Positions 19,149-26,838 of a DNA stretch of 42,123 nt are shown here, piece after piece. The stretch spans positions 1-42,123 of the forward strand of contig CAJXVJ010000005.1 in assembly GCA_913061105.1 (NCBI GenBank), in the 5' to 3' direction. How positions within the stretch are numbered: position 1 is the first letter of the stretch; every line of letters starts with the position of its first letter. This DNA is from an uncultured Alcanivoracaceae bacterium. Its GTDB lineage: Bacteria; Pseudomonadota; Gammaproteobacteria; Xanthomonadales; Marinicellaceae. The notes under the pieces were generated by a model. That model was not told the origin of the DNA. It worked only from the letters and a program-made list of their open reading frames with translations, and ran no database searches. The position numbers and the translations under genes were made by a program.

Positions 19149-20157
19149 TTGAAAGCACGATTCTGTATTTGGCTTTACCCGATTTTAGGTGTTCGAAAGC
19201 CTCATTGATATTGGTCATCGGATACACTTCGACTTGAGGCGCGATATTGTGCAAGTTAGCAAAATCTAACATGGTTTCTATTGTTGTGGGACTTCCAACC
19301 GGTGAACCTGATATGGATTTTTGTCCGCCAAGCAAGGAAAACACTCCCACATCAAGCGGTTCAAGTGTTGCTCCTACAAAATGTAATCGGCCTTTTGGCT
19401 TTAGTGTACTGAGGTATAAATCCCAATTCAGTTTTACGTTGACAGTTGAAACAATAAAATCAAAACTATTCGCAGCTAACTCAATCTCGGCTTCATCTCG
19501 AGAATTCAAGGTTTTGTGCGCACCCAACTCTAAAGCTTCTGTGCGTTTAGACTCACTGGATGTAAATGCTGTGACTTCACAACCCCATTTATTTAAAAAT
19601 TGTAAAGCAATATGTCCAAGACCACCAATACCAATAACTGCGACTTTATCTGTTGGTTTAACATCAAACTGAACAAGAGGGTTGAACACTGTAATGCCAC
19701 CACAAAACATAGGACCCGCTGCTTTTGGATCAAGCCCTTCAGGAATCACCACAACACTTGCTTGATCTGCACGAACTTTATCTGCGAACCCACCATGTCT
19801 TGCCACTATAGTTGCTTGAGCAGTTGAACATAGGTTCTGATCACCAGTTTCACAAGGATTACAGTCACCACAATAGCCTGAATGCCAGCCCAATCCAACT
19901 GTCATGCCTGGTTTTAAGTTGTTAACATGACTTCCAGTTGCTGCAATCTTACCCACGATTTCATGCCCTGCTACCAAAGGAAAATGCGACATCCCCCACT
20001 CATTATCGATCATGCTTAAATCGCTGTGACAAATACCACAATAAAGCACATCTATTTCCACCTCGTTGGCATCAAGCTCACCTACTTCATAGGTAAATTG
20101 TTCTAATTTCCCACCCGCTTCTAGAGCAGCATAGGCATTTATTGTTTTTGTTTTCAT
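19141..20157 (-). CDS. Zinc-dependent alcohol dehydrogenase (CAD type)
   Basis: A 338-residue medium-chain dehydrogenase/reductase of the cinnamyl-alcohol-dehydrogenase/YahK group, which interconverts aldehydes and alcohols with NADP(H). Catalytic zinc ligands are Cys in [10 protein letters not shown] and His-Glu in VAGHEIVGK. The structural zinc site is the four-Cys loop [15 protein letters not shown]. The nucleotide-binding Rossmann motif is [14 protein letters not shown], and HSGYCG and CGGITVF are also typical of this group. It is the first gene of the operon, and the promoter should lie in the 161-base gap facing the divergent lipoprotein gene. The cofactor is inferred from the family and the physiological aldehyde is unknown. 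Confidence 0.93.
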   Translation of the reverse strand: MKTKTINAYAALEAGGKLEQFTYEVGELDANEVEIDVLYCGICHSDLSMIDNEWGMSHFPLVAGHEIVGKIAATGSHVNNLKPGMTVGLGWHSGYCGDCNPCETGDQNLCSTAQATIVARHGGFADKVRADQASVVVIPEGLDPKAAGPMFCGGITVFNPLVQFDVKPTDKVAVIGIGGLGHIALQFLNKWGCEVTAFTSSESKRTEALELGAHKTLNSRDEAEIELAANSFDFIVSTVNVKLNWDLYLSTLKPKGRLHFVGATLEPLDVGVFSLLGGQKSISGSPVGSPTTIETMLDFANLHNIAPQVEVYPMTNINEAFEHLKSGKAKYRIVLSNE

Positions 20158-20318
20158 AGATTATACCAAGATTTGTTTCAAATCATATTATAAAGTCCTT
20201 TGGATAATTATCATATTGATACTTAATAATTCAGATGATATTCAATTATTAAAAATAACCTGACAGCTTATTAGAAAAATAATCGTACTAAGAGATATTC
20301 AAACAATAGAGAAAAATT

Positions 20319-20861
20319 ATGAAATTATTGATATCAATGATTATTTTAATATTTACCACATCCTGTTCATCAGAGAAAGGACAGGCACAAACCCATGAAA
20401 ACAAGCAAAGTGGTGAGTTTACCCTTGAGTTGTCTAATGGTAAGGGTTTTACCCATAAGTCAAAAAAGTTTAAAATTAAAAATGCTACAAGTGATTATTT
20501 CGAATTTGAATCATTTGGTTGGCACACTAGATTTAGCGCCAGCCAATTAGATGAAACATCTCCAAGCAGCTCAACAAGGATGATATATAACAATACATTT
20601 GTGTCATTTTATAAAGACATTAATGGCAAACGTACCAGAGTTTCTTGTAAACCAGATCAAGATCCCTTGGGCGAAATCAAAATAACAGCCATTGAAAACA
20701 ATACATTCAGTGGTGAATTTGAGTTCGAATTGGTGAAATGCAATGAGTTTTATTCATCTAAAAATGTAACGGAAATTGAATTGCCATTTAAAGCCAAAGG
20801 CTATTTTAAAGACATTGCCTATGAAAATCATTTAGAAAAGCTCATGAATAAAAATAAATAA
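20319..20861 (+). CDS. Hypothetical lipoprotein
   Basis: A 180-residue protein of unknown function. A short leader ends in the lipobox TTSC (Cys16), after which comes a hydrophilic Gln/Ser/Lys-rich linker and a beta-rich domain (FTLELSNGKGFTH, FEFESFGWHTRFSA, GEIKITAIENNTFSGEFEFELVKC). Two cysteines (in RVSCKPD and LVKCNEF) could form a disulfide. The alternating strand pattern suggests a small beta-sandwich. The leader AGAGAAAA just before the ATG may be the ribosome site. It stands alone between the alcohol dehydrogenase operon, which is divergent, and an AraC-type regulator downstream. Confidence 0.72.
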   Translation: MKLLISMIILIFTTSCSSEKGQAQTHENKQSGEFTLELSNGKGFTHKSKKFKIKNATSDYFEFESFGWHTRFSASQLDETSPSSSTRMIYNNTFVSFYKDINGKRTRVSCKPDQDPLGEIKITAIENNTFSGEFEFELVKCNEFYSSKNVTEIELPFKAKGYFKDIAYENHLEKLMNKNK

Positions 20862-20999
20862 ATTCATTATTAAGTCATATTAAATGATTGTTATATGGCT
20901 TTCAATTTGTATTCAATGCCATAAAATCTCATCTGATAAAAAACGCTAACAGTAAGATTCGTCATTCATCGTTCCAGTCTTATGTGTTATATTTAATTC

Positions 21000-21584
21000 A
21001 TGGATAAAAGAATTGAGAAAGTATTAGATACCATTGAATCAAATTTATCGAGATCATTTTCGTTAGGTGACTTGGCTGGTATCGCCTGTATGTCTGCTTC
21101 ACAATTTCACCGTGTTTTCAAAAAAGAAACCAATGCAACGCCTTTTAAATTTATTGAGAAAATAAAAATGCAATCCGCCTATGATCACATGTTAAAACAA
21201 GACATTCAAGTGCAGGAACTTTCCGAAAACTTGGGATATCAGGATTACGAGACCTTCTCACGGGCATTCAAAAAACATTTTCAAATATCGCCAGATGACT
21301 TAAAGGCCATTGCTGTTAAGATTAAATCTCAAACAAATGAAGATGTATCTGATAATCTCTATTTTGCCGTATTTGATGATGAAGCAGAAGCCAAAGACTA
21401 TGTCGCTAACAAATTTAAGGAAATTATAGAGAAGAACCAATATACTGAAGAAGATTTAAAACTTGCACAAGTTTTTCAGGTCAGTGAAATAACAAATGAC
21501 ACATCAAAGGAAATGCGGGTCAAAAACAAATTTCAAATTAAATCCGATACAAAGGTTTGGAAAAAATTGTTAAGCCAGCCCTAA
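21000..21584 (+). CDS. AraC-type regulator with N-terminal HTH
   Basis: A 194-residue DNA-binding protein. The AraC double helix-turn-helix lies at the very N-terminus (about 5-100): SLGDLAGIACMSASQFHRVFKKETNATPFKFI, then VQELSENLGYQDYETFSRAFKKHFQISPDDLKA. Most family members have it C-terminal with a sensor in front. Here a short domain of about 80 residues (NLYFAVFDDEAEAKDYVANKF...VWKKLLSQP) follows instead. It is shorter than the GyrI-like effector domain of Rob/SoxS relatives and I do not recognise it. The gene ends six bases from the convergent NTF2-like gene. Targets are unknown, and the lipoprotein gene upstream is a possible one. Confidence 0.85.
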   Translation: MDKRIEKVLDTIESNLSRSFSLGDLAGIACMSASQFHRVFKKETNATPFKFIEKIKMQSAYDHMLKQDIQVQELSENLGYQDYETFSRAFKKHFQISPDDLKAIAVKIKSQTNEDVSDNLYFAVFDDEAEAKDYVANKFKEIIEKNQYTEEDLKLAQVFQVSEITNDTSKEMRVKNKFQIKSDTKVWKKLLSQP

Positions 21585-21589
21585 TTAAT

Positions 21590-22054
21590 CTATTTTTCCT
21601 GCTTGGTAAAGACCACATCTTTGGGAACTTTTCCTGGAGGCAATCTAGTAGAGTGCATTTGCGATAGACGCCATTTGCCTTTTTTCTTCTCAACGATAAC
21701 ACTTTCCAACCAAATAACTGATTCATTATAATTGTCATTACTAAAAGTTGCTTTATTCCAATAGTTGACCGTTACAATGCTACCATGGTCCTTCATGTTA
21801 ATAATGCTGAAATAGTTATCCCTAACATAATCGTTTTCGTTGACCACTTTAATCAAATCTTTAATGGACCAAACTTCACCATGTTCCAATAGCACAAATT
21901 TTTTGGTTACTAGAGATTTCATGTCCTTATGATTGACTTCTGATATGGCCAAAAAGAATTTATCAACGGCTTTGAATGCATTGCCCTCCTTATTGGCTTG
22001 GGCTTGAGTGACCAGACAAACTGATAGTACCGTTATTAAAATATATTTGAACAT
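21590..22054 (-). CDS. Exported NTF2-like (DUF4440/SnoaL-type) protein
   Basis: A 154-residue protein with a Sec signal peptide (about 1-20, ending TQAQA). The mature part follows the NTF2-like cone fold: a helix AFKAVDKFFLAISEVNHKDMKSLV, then strands FVLLEHGEVWSIKDLIKVV, SIVTVNYWNKATF and ESVIVEKKKGKWRLSQMHSTRLP. The last strand matches the DUF4440 ending (xxGxWRIxxxHxS). Such domains bind small hydrophobic ligands or act as enzymes, and the ligand here is unknown. The gene is convergent with the AraC-type regulator and on the same strand as the MAPEG gene about 75 bases upstream. Confidence 0.8.
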   Translation of the reverse strand: MFKYILITVLSVCLVTQAQANKEGNAFKAVDKFFLAISEVNHKDMKSLVTKKFVLLEHGEVWSIKDLIKVVNENDYVRDNYFSIINMKDHGSIVTVNYWNKATFSNDNYNESVIWLESVIVEKKKGKWRLSQMHSTRLPPGKVPKDVVFTKQEK

Positions 22055-22130
22055 TTACTTTCTCCTAAATTGATTATTACTGGCATGTTATTTTATGCCT
22101 GGATTAAATGATTGTTATTAAATATCTGAG

Positions 22131-22532
22131 TCACATACCCAACATTGACATAATTATTCCAATTAATGCCATGACTGCAAGCACAGCTGCAGGAATGATT
22201 GACAACATAAAACCAGGACCACGTTTTGAAGGTTCAGTCACATAAGCACGCCAGTATAAAACACGGCCAATGACATAAACTATTCCAATACCTGCTATTA
22301 TCAATGAAGACCAGTATTTACTGGCGATATATAGAGCCGGTAGAAAGATCACCAATAATTCCAAGGTATTCATTTGCACCCTGTACATGCACTCAAATTC
22401 ATGATTTCCTGTCACTGCAGGGCCTTTTAAGCCAGTTTTTTCTCGGGCTTTGCCTGTCAATGCTCCAAAGAACAAAAACTGAAGTACCGCTATAATTGCA
22501 ACTAAATCTACATATTCCATAATATTTACCAT
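22131..22532 (-). CDS. MAPEG-family membrane protein
   Basis: A 133-residue integral membrane protein with four hydrophobic segments. The signature NHEFECMYRVQMNTLELLVIFLPALYIA, in the loop and start of helix two, is the FxxxxRxQxNxxE motif of MAPEG proteins (microsomal glutathione S-transferase/FLAP relatives), and GRVLYWRAYVTEPSKRGPGFMLS matches the conserved loop before the last helix. Family members conjugate glutathione or reduce lipid peroxides. Activity here is inferred. A second in-frame ATG lies four codons in (22520) and is an equally plausible start, since neither has a clear Shine-Dalgarno. Confidence 0.88.
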   Translation of the reverse strand: MVNIMEYVDLVAIIAVLQFLFFGALTGKAREKTGLKGPAVTGNHEFECMYRVQMNTLELLVIFLPALYIASKYWSSLIIAGIGIVYVIGRVLYWRAYVTEPSKRGPGFMLSIIPAAVLAVMALIGIIMSMLGM

Positions 22533-22570
22533 AATTAATATAACATAATTTTAGCACATTATTGACTGAA

Positions 22571-23044
22571 TTAATAATAATCAAATCCATTGTCTTGTAG
22601 ACTATCTGGAAGGCCTTCATTAAACCAATCTTGGTATCCAATTAAATCTTCTGGGTCTCCTTCTTCCCAACTTTTCAATTGAATTTCATTATTCAGATTT
22701 CGAATAAAAATCAAATAAAATTCTTCTCCTTTCCCTTTAATTCTAACATCTGAATCTAGGAATACATCTTGAAAAAAACCTGCCAATTGCATCAATGAAT
22801 CCTCTGAACCATTTCCTCCTGCTAGAGTAGCAACAATATAACCTTCTTCTTGATAAACATCATCAAAGAAAAAGGCATCAATTTCTGATTTATTAAATAG
22901 TTTGTCTACTAAATAGTTTTTATTATCACCGATGATATCATTAAGATTTGAAGGATATAGTTCTCCTTGTTCAATCAATTCAAACAATGAATTATGATTA
23001 TTTTTCTCAAATAAATTTACATAAAGTGTTGCATGCAGTTCCAT
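22571..23044 (-). CDS. Acidic hypothetical protein
   Basis: A 157-residue soluble protein that I do not recognise. It is strongly acidic, has no signal or membrane segment, and ends with an aromatic/acidic tail (IGYQDWFNEGLPDSLQDNGFDYY). A GGNGSEDSLMQLAGFF loop and the strand EEFYLIFIRNLNNEIQLKSW suggest a compact alpha/beta fold. GAGGT lies eight bases before the ATG, an unusually good ribosome site for this region, supporting that it is expressed. It sits upstream of the MAPEG gene by about 40 bases on the same strand. Confidence 0.65.
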   Translation of the reverse strand: MELHATLYVNLFEKNNHNSLFELIEQGELYPSNLNDIIGDNKNYLVDKLFNKSEIDAFFFDDVYQEEGYIVATLAGGNGSEDSLMQLAGFFQDVFLDSDVRIKGKGEEFYLIFIRNLNNEIQLKSWEEGDPEDLIGYQDWFNEGLPDSLQDNGFDYY

Positions 23045-23070
23045 TAAATTTTACCTCAAAATAATTGTAT

Positions 23071-23193
23071 TTAATTATAGAGACCTATGCATAACTCTGG
23101 GACGATGAAAAAAAGAATGACAAAAGCTCCAATCAAGGCAAAAAATAAGTCAAATAGCCCGCTATTTGCGAGTTTTTTAACGATGAGTGGAGT
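23071..23193 (-). pseudogene. Possible decayed membrane-protein fragment
   Basis: An open stretch without a usable start codon encodes about 40 residues, including a membrane-like segment GLFDLFFALIGAFVILFFIV. It lies in the same frame as the end of the broken small membrane gene just upstream, with two stops between them. It could be a remnant of a longer or neighbouring gene or chance. The + strand ORF at 23087-23293 across it has no coding character. Confidence 0.25.
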
Positions 23194-23238
23194 TTATAAC
23201 AACTTTTTTACACTTTCCAGTGGTTGTGCAAAGGTATC

Positions 23239-23483
23239 TTATACTAACCAAATGGTAATTAGTGCTAAAAAGATTACCCAACCCATTAAATAGACATATG
23301 TCTGTTGTTGCAAATCACTTTTAGGTGAAATAAATTCATCAGGATATTTTCCTAATGTGATGATTCTCAAAAATACGAAACCAACAGTATAAAAAACAGC
23401 ATGGGTTAATACTTCTAAAAATATAAACCTAAAATACGTCCAATCACAGGGAAAACCACTTCTAAAATCACTTCAAGAACCAT
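23239..23483 (-). pseudogene. Frameshifted small membrane protein gene
   Basis: This gene is not in the ORF track. From ATG at 23483, with AAAGGA placed well upstream, the frame reads MVLEVILEVVFPVIGRILG and then hits TAG. One base inserted near 23419-23427, in a T-rich run, opens a second frame reading FLEVLTHAVFYTVGFVFLRI, then TLGKYPDEFISPKSDL and a last membrane segment YLMGWVIFLALITIWLV before TAA at 23239. The combined product of about 81 residues has two or three membrane segments around a polar loop. It could be a recent pseudogene, an indel sequencing error, or less likely programmed slippage. Function is unknown. Confidence 0.6.
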
Positions 23484-23539
23484 AATATTTATTCCTTTAA
23501 AACTATTATTATACAATGATGATCAATCTATGCTAACCG

Positions 23540-23576
23540 CCAAAAGTCATGTCTTAGTTTAGACTGTAACTTTTGG
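23540..23576. repeat. Hairpin (8-bp outer, 4-bp inner stem)
   Basis: CCAAAAGT pairs with ACTTTTGG, and GTCT with AGAC inside an internal loop. It lies between the GNAT gene's 3' end and the broken membrane gene. No U tract follows on the - strand, so a terminator role is uncertain. Confidence 0.45.
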
Positions 23577-23607
23577 ATAATACTAACTCCTCTTATATCA
23601 TTATTGT

Positions 23608-24063
23608 TTATTCAGTATTAAGTTTCATTTCTATCAGGCATGGCTTGAAACCAGTTTTTTCATAGGCTCTAATAGCCGATGTATTGCCTGAATACACTTC
23701 TAAATAATGATTGTTAACTCCTTGGTTTTTACTCCATGAAATAAGTTTTTGCATGATTGTTTTGTTTAAGCCTTTGCCTCGATATTGCGGAGATACATAC
23801 ATAAACCCTAGATAAGCATGTTTTTTATGTTCAAGTGATTGTTTTGACATCTGAATCTGTGAATAACCCGTACCCACAATTTCACCCTTGTCTTCTGCGA
23901 CTAACAGATAGGAATCATCCTTTGTTATCAGATGCTTCATGTCATAATATATCGGCTTATTTTTTTTTATATCGGCATTATACGGACGCTCTGCTTCAAC
24001 TACTTTTTGTTCCAGTGCAAATAGCTGCTCAATGTCAGTTATGACGGCTTGTCTATATTTCAT
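23608..24063 (-). CDS. GNAT-family acetyltransferase
   Basis: A 151-residue acetyl-CoA-dependent N-acetyltransferase. I start at MKYRQAVITDIEQLF (24063), because the 28-residue extension in the track overlaps the upstream gene and has no family character. Motif A, the acetyl-CoA pyrophosphate loop, is visible as LGFMYVSPQYRGKGLNKTIMQKLISWSK (Q/RxxGxG/A form: QYRGKG). Motif B follows as YLEVYSGNTSAIRAYEKTGFKPCLIEM. The ATG comes one base after the stop of the 115-residue gene upstream (TAA-T-ATG), so translation is probably coupled. The acceptor substrate is unknown. It is the last member of the VOC/metallo-beta-lactamase operon. Confidence 0.9.
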   Translation of the reverse strand: MKYRQAVITDIEQLFALEQKVVEAERPYNADIKKNKPIYYDMKHLITKDDSYLLVAEDKGEIVGTGYSQIQMSKQSLEHKKHAYLGFMYVSPQYRGKGLNKTIMQKLISWSKNQGVNNHYLEVYSGNTSAIRAYEKTGFKPCLIEMKLNTE

Positions 24064-24064
24064 A

Positions 24065-24412
24065 TTATTTATTATTTTCTCTATTTTTTGAACGGGTATA
24101 TTTGCTAAAACCAAATTTGCCTTTGACCTCAATGTTATCATGATCAATCACAATGTATTCAGGGTCATCAATTATTTTACTGTTTGGTCGGTATTCGCCC
24201 TTTGCAAAACAACCTCCTGGGCCGCAAAAAGAAATATAGTACAAGCCACCAGGAGCTTTTCCAATAGCAAGGCCAAAATCGTGCTTTTGGTTCTGTTTCC
24301 AAAATCCACCTAGCGGATGTGTTTTGCTTGGCTTAGCTGCCTTCTCAATGTACCAGTTTGGATAATGAGGACTTTTAAGAACTGTTATAAAATCTTTAAT
24401 GAATTTGATCAT
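24065..24412 (-). CDS. Conserved-looking hypothetical protein
   Basis: A 115-residue soluble protein that I do not recognise. It is rich in Gly, Lys and aromatic residues, with PLGGFWKQNQKHDFGLAIGKAPGGLYYISFCGPGGCFAKGEYRPNSKI as its most structured part. The two cysteines in SFCGPGGCF make a CxxxxC pair that could bind metal or form a disulfide. It overlaps the upstream metallo-beta-lactamase gene by 17 bases and abuts the GNAT gene, so it is embedded in that operon. No signal peptide is present. Confidence 0.7.
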   Translation of the reverse strand: MIKFIKDFITVLKSPHYPNWYIEKAAKPSKTHPLGGFWKQNQKHDFGLAIGKAPGGLYYISFCGPGGCFAKGEYRPNSKIIDDPEYIVIDHDNIEVKGKFGFSKYTRSKNRENNK

Positions 24413-25316
24413 TGGTTTTTTCTTGAATTAAACGTTTTTGGAGTCTTTTAGTAATGCTTTCAGCGTAATTTTTACAACTGTTTTTGTCAAACAAACCTTC
24501 AGGGCTTAGCAGGTTTTTGCGCATCTTGCTTGCTGATGGGTGTGGCGTGAGTAAAATTTCACACTCCAATAAACTCAAATTTCGTATTCCTTTCTTGTAA
24601 TCATCGACATATTGAGGGTGTTCACTAAAAAGATAACTGTCATGACTAATTGGCGACAAACTATCTGCATAGACGATAATAACACACTCTGTGTTTTCAC
24701 AGGACTGCCACTGCCAACTTAATGCACCCAGCGTATGCCCAGGTGTTGCAATTGGTAAAAAAGTAAGATTTCCAAGTGTTAATGACTGACCAACATTAAT
24801 AATTTCATCTACCTTTGAAGTTGGAAATTCCTCATGCATGCCAGCTTGTGGGTCGTGTTTAGAAGCAATTCCTGATTGTAATACTGGCGCAGCTTCTGGA
24901 GAAGCGAATAACTTTGCAGAACTGAGTTCTTGTAATTTTGCCAGTCCAGCCACATGATCAAAATGTTCGTGGCTGTGCAGCAGGAACCTCACATCATTCA
25001 TCGAAAAACCTAGAGATTTAATATTTTCAGCAATAATGTCAGCACCAGCCTCAGTACCACCATCTATTAATACATGACCATCATTACTGGTAATCAAAAT
25101 AGCTGAAATACCACAAGTTCCGACATAATAGCTATTTCCATAAATACGGAATGGAGGACCAGGTTTGTCCCAGTCATCCCAGGTGGAACAGACTTCTGCC
25201 CATTTATTTTGTGAAGGTCGATCCATTATTTGCGGGACGGTTTTGACAGTACACCCTGATATTACAATAAAAACTAAAAACGCCATCAATGTGTTAATTT
25301 TTACACTATTAATCAT
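24396..25316 (-). CDS. Subclass B3-like metallo-beta-lactamase lipoprotein
   Basis: A metallo-hydrolase with subclass B3 features. Zinc ligands are the HEHFDH of LLHSHEHFDHVAG, the His of TPGHTLGALSW and the His of LLTPHPSASKM, and GNSYYVGT...HVLIDGG is the usual B3 N-terminal strand pair. I chose MINSVKINTLMAFLVF (25316), which gives a normal lipoprotein leader ending in ISGC. An in-frame ATG at 25346 lies one base after the upstream VOC stop (TAA-A-ATG) and is the main alternative; the track's 25379 start overlaps that gene. The product should sit at a periplasmic membrane face. Whether it hydrolyses beta-lactams cannot be told: many B3-like proteins act on other amides or lactones. It lies in an operon with VOC, unknown and GNAT genes. 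Confidence 0.88.
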   Translation of the reverse strand: MINSVKINTLMAFLVFIVISGCTVKTVPQIMDRPSQNKWAEVCSTWDDWDKPGPPFRIYGNSYYVGTCGISAILITSNDGHVLIDGGTEAGADIIAENIKSLGFSMNDVRFLLHSHEHFDHVAGLAKLQELSSAKLFASPEAAPVLQSGIASKHDPQAGMHEEFPTSKVDEIINVGQSLTLGNLTFLPIATPGHTLGALSWQWQSCENTECVIIVYADSLSPISHDSYLFSEHPQYVDDYKKGIRNLSLLECEILLTPHPSASKMRKNLLSPEGLFDKNSCKNYAESITKRLQKRLIQEKTNDQIH

Positions 25317-25347
25317 AAAAACAATGAATGATATAGGATTGGTCATT

Positions 25348-25734
25348 TTAACAATTAAACGTTGTATTAAAATCAACATAATATTTAAACTCTAACACGT
25401 TGTCTGCTGGATCTTTCACAATGAATTTGCCAGACTCAGTGCCAGTTCCTTCTTGTTTAATACTAGGACTCATTTCGAATTTAACACCATGTGAACTAAA
25501 TAAACCTGAAATATTGTTCCACTCCTGTTTATCTAAGATAGCACCAAAATGATCAATTGGCATGGCTACCATTCCCTCACGCTCTTGATGTAATGTGATC
25601 TGATGGCCAAAGAAAATGATATCAATCCAATTACCAGTATCTCGGCCCTTCTTACAACCGATTAAATTAATATAAAATTCTTTTGCTTCATCTAAAGATG
25701 GCACAACTAGTGATAAATGAAATGGTTTAATCAT
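25348..25734 (-). CDS. VOC-family (glyoxalase-like) protein
   Basis: A 128-residue vicinal-oxygen-chelate protein beginning MIKPFHLSLVVPSLDEAKEFYINLIGC, a textbook first half-module with His as probable metal ligand. The second half has GVKFEMSPSIKQEG...KFIVKDPADNVLEFKYY, where the terminal Glu is the usual ligand. I start at 25734, since the 20 extra residues in the track look non-coding. Possible substrates range from dioxygenase-type phenols to lactoylglutathione or antibiotics, and nothing here decides. It is the first gene of a four-gene operon, with its stop one base from a potential start codon of the metallo-beta-lactamase gene. Confidence 0.87.
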   Translation of the reverse strand: MIKPFHLSLVVPSLDEAKEFYINLIGCKKGRDTGNWIDIIFFGHQITLHQEREGMVAMPIDHFGAILDKQEWNNISGLFSSHGVKFEMSPSIKQEGTGTESGKFIVKDPADNVLEFKYYVDFNTTFNC

Positions 25735-26047
25735 AAGAGTGTTTTTTACCTCAGCCAGTTGCGGTAGGCTTGGCGTGCAATGTAATCTGACCATGTAAAA
25801 ATTCTATTCTATCACCTTATTGTTAGATATGTTTTGCAAAATTAATAAAATATTTTATTAACCGATTCAAGCTTTGATCACTCTTTTGATGCCTGACCAG
25901 ATGTACGATCCATTGTTACAGAACTTGCACAAACTTCATAACTTATTGTCCCTTCTTAAGTCGTATGCTCATTTTAAAGTAACAAGATTCTTTCCAGTAC
26001 TTTTCTTCTATAAATCACTAATTGATTTCATAAAACAACTTAAGGAC
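25735..26047. other. Intergenic region, no gene seen
   Basis: About 310 AT-rich bases lie between the VOC gene and the racemase cassette. There is no ORF with coding character. It should carry the promoter for the VOC/metallo-beta-lactamase operon. A GTTAGAT at 25822-25828 fits the integron core consensus, but I could find no paired partner for it. Confidence 0.45.
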
Positions 26048-26095
26048 TTTTAACGCCTTGCTCATCAGTTTATCTGATGCAGCTACATGTTAGAC
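26048..26095 (-). other. attC-like recombination site (candidate)
   Basis: Read on the - strand this site has the order of an integron attC. GTCTAAC (RYYYAAC, R'') contains the racemase stop codon. A 5-base spacer follows, then GCTGCATCAG (L''), a 5-base loop, CTGATGAGC (L'), another 5-base spacer and GTTAAAA (R'). L'' and L' pair over 9 bp with a single bulged G in L'', the extrahelical base typical of attC. GTTAAAA misses the GTTRRRY consensus only at the last base. The total of 48 bases is shorter than well-known sites (about 57 or more). Position, symmetry and bulge support the call, but no integrase or second clear site is in the window. Confidence 0.5.
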
Positions 26096-26803
26096 ACAAT
26101 TTGTATGCTCTGTTGCCTCCCTAACTGCAGCCTCAGCCAACAGACGATTTGAGTTTAATGTTGGCAGCACTGAATTTGAGTCATCAATAATTAATGGTAT
26201 CTCTGTGCATCCAAGAATAATTGCGTCACAGCCTTTGTCTTTTAAACTACTGATCACCTCCTGAAAATAGATTACTGATTCTGGCTTAAAAATACCATAA
26301 ACCAATTCCTCCATAATTATGCGCCCAACTTCATTAATTTCTTCATTCGATGGCCGTTCCCAAGTAAGTCCTAAACATTCTATTTTTTCTGGATAAACAC
26401 TGCTTTCAACCAACCACTTAGTTCCCAAAATTCCAAGTTTCCTAAAACCCTTATATTTTGAGTTTTCTACGACAACCTCTGCTATATGAAGCCAAGGTAA
26501 GGGAGCGCGTTTTTCAACGTATTTGAAAGCCTGATGGATTGTATTGTCAGGGCAAATTAGAAAGTCTGCGCCCAGCGCCTTCAATTTGTTAGCAGAAGAA
26601 AGCATTAATTCACCAATGCCATTTATATCATTAGAGTTCAAGCAATCCACATAATCGGCGAGAGAATGAGTATGCATAGAAATTTCAGGGTGAACATGCT
26701 CACCTAATGTTTTTGGGCTTTCAGTACATATCGTTTTGTAACAAAGTGCCGCCCCTTCGGCAGAACATCCAACTATTCCAATATGTTTAGAAGAATTCCC
26801 CAT
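26090..26803 (-). CDS. Aspartate/glutamate racemase family protein
   Basis: A 237-residue cofactor-independent racemase of the Asp/Glu/hydantoin racemase superfamily. Two active-site cysteines are visible, in ADFLICPDNTIHQ and ILGCTEIPLI, as required for the two-base mechanism. The first motif has CPDNT in place of the more common CNT, a variant I associate with one branch of aspartate-racemase-like proteins. GIVGCSAEGAALCY at the N-terminus and GILGTKWLVESSVY at the start of the second half fit the duplicated fold. Base composition looks slightly richer in GC than its neighbours. A 41-base leader lies upstream and an attC-like element overlaps the stop codon, so the gene resembles an integron cassette. 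Its substrate is unknown. Confidence 0.88.
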   Translation of the reverse strand: MGNSSKHIGIVGCSAEGAALCYKTICTESPKTLGEHVHPEISMHTHSLADYVDCLNSNDINGIGELMLSSANKLKALGADFLICPDNTIHQAFKYVEKRAPLPWLHIAEVVVENSKYKGFRKLGILGTKWLVESSVYPEKIECLGLTWERPSNEEINEVGRIIMEELVYGIFKPESVIYFQEVISSLKDKGCDAIILGCTEIPLIIDDSNSVLPTLNSNRLLAEAAVREATEHTNCV

Positions 26804-26838
26804 ACTTATTTACGCCTCAATGATTAGGTTCCGAGTTT

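Noticed and set aside
23087-23293. 68-residue + strand ORF between the acidic hypothetical and GNAT genes
   Set aside because: No ribosome site or family character. It is antisense to the broken small membrane gene, which has better coding evidence.
25735-25830. GTTAGAT near 25822 as another cassette boundary
   Set aside because: It fits the degenerate core consensus, but no complementary partner or paired arms lie at a suitable distance, so it is probably chance.
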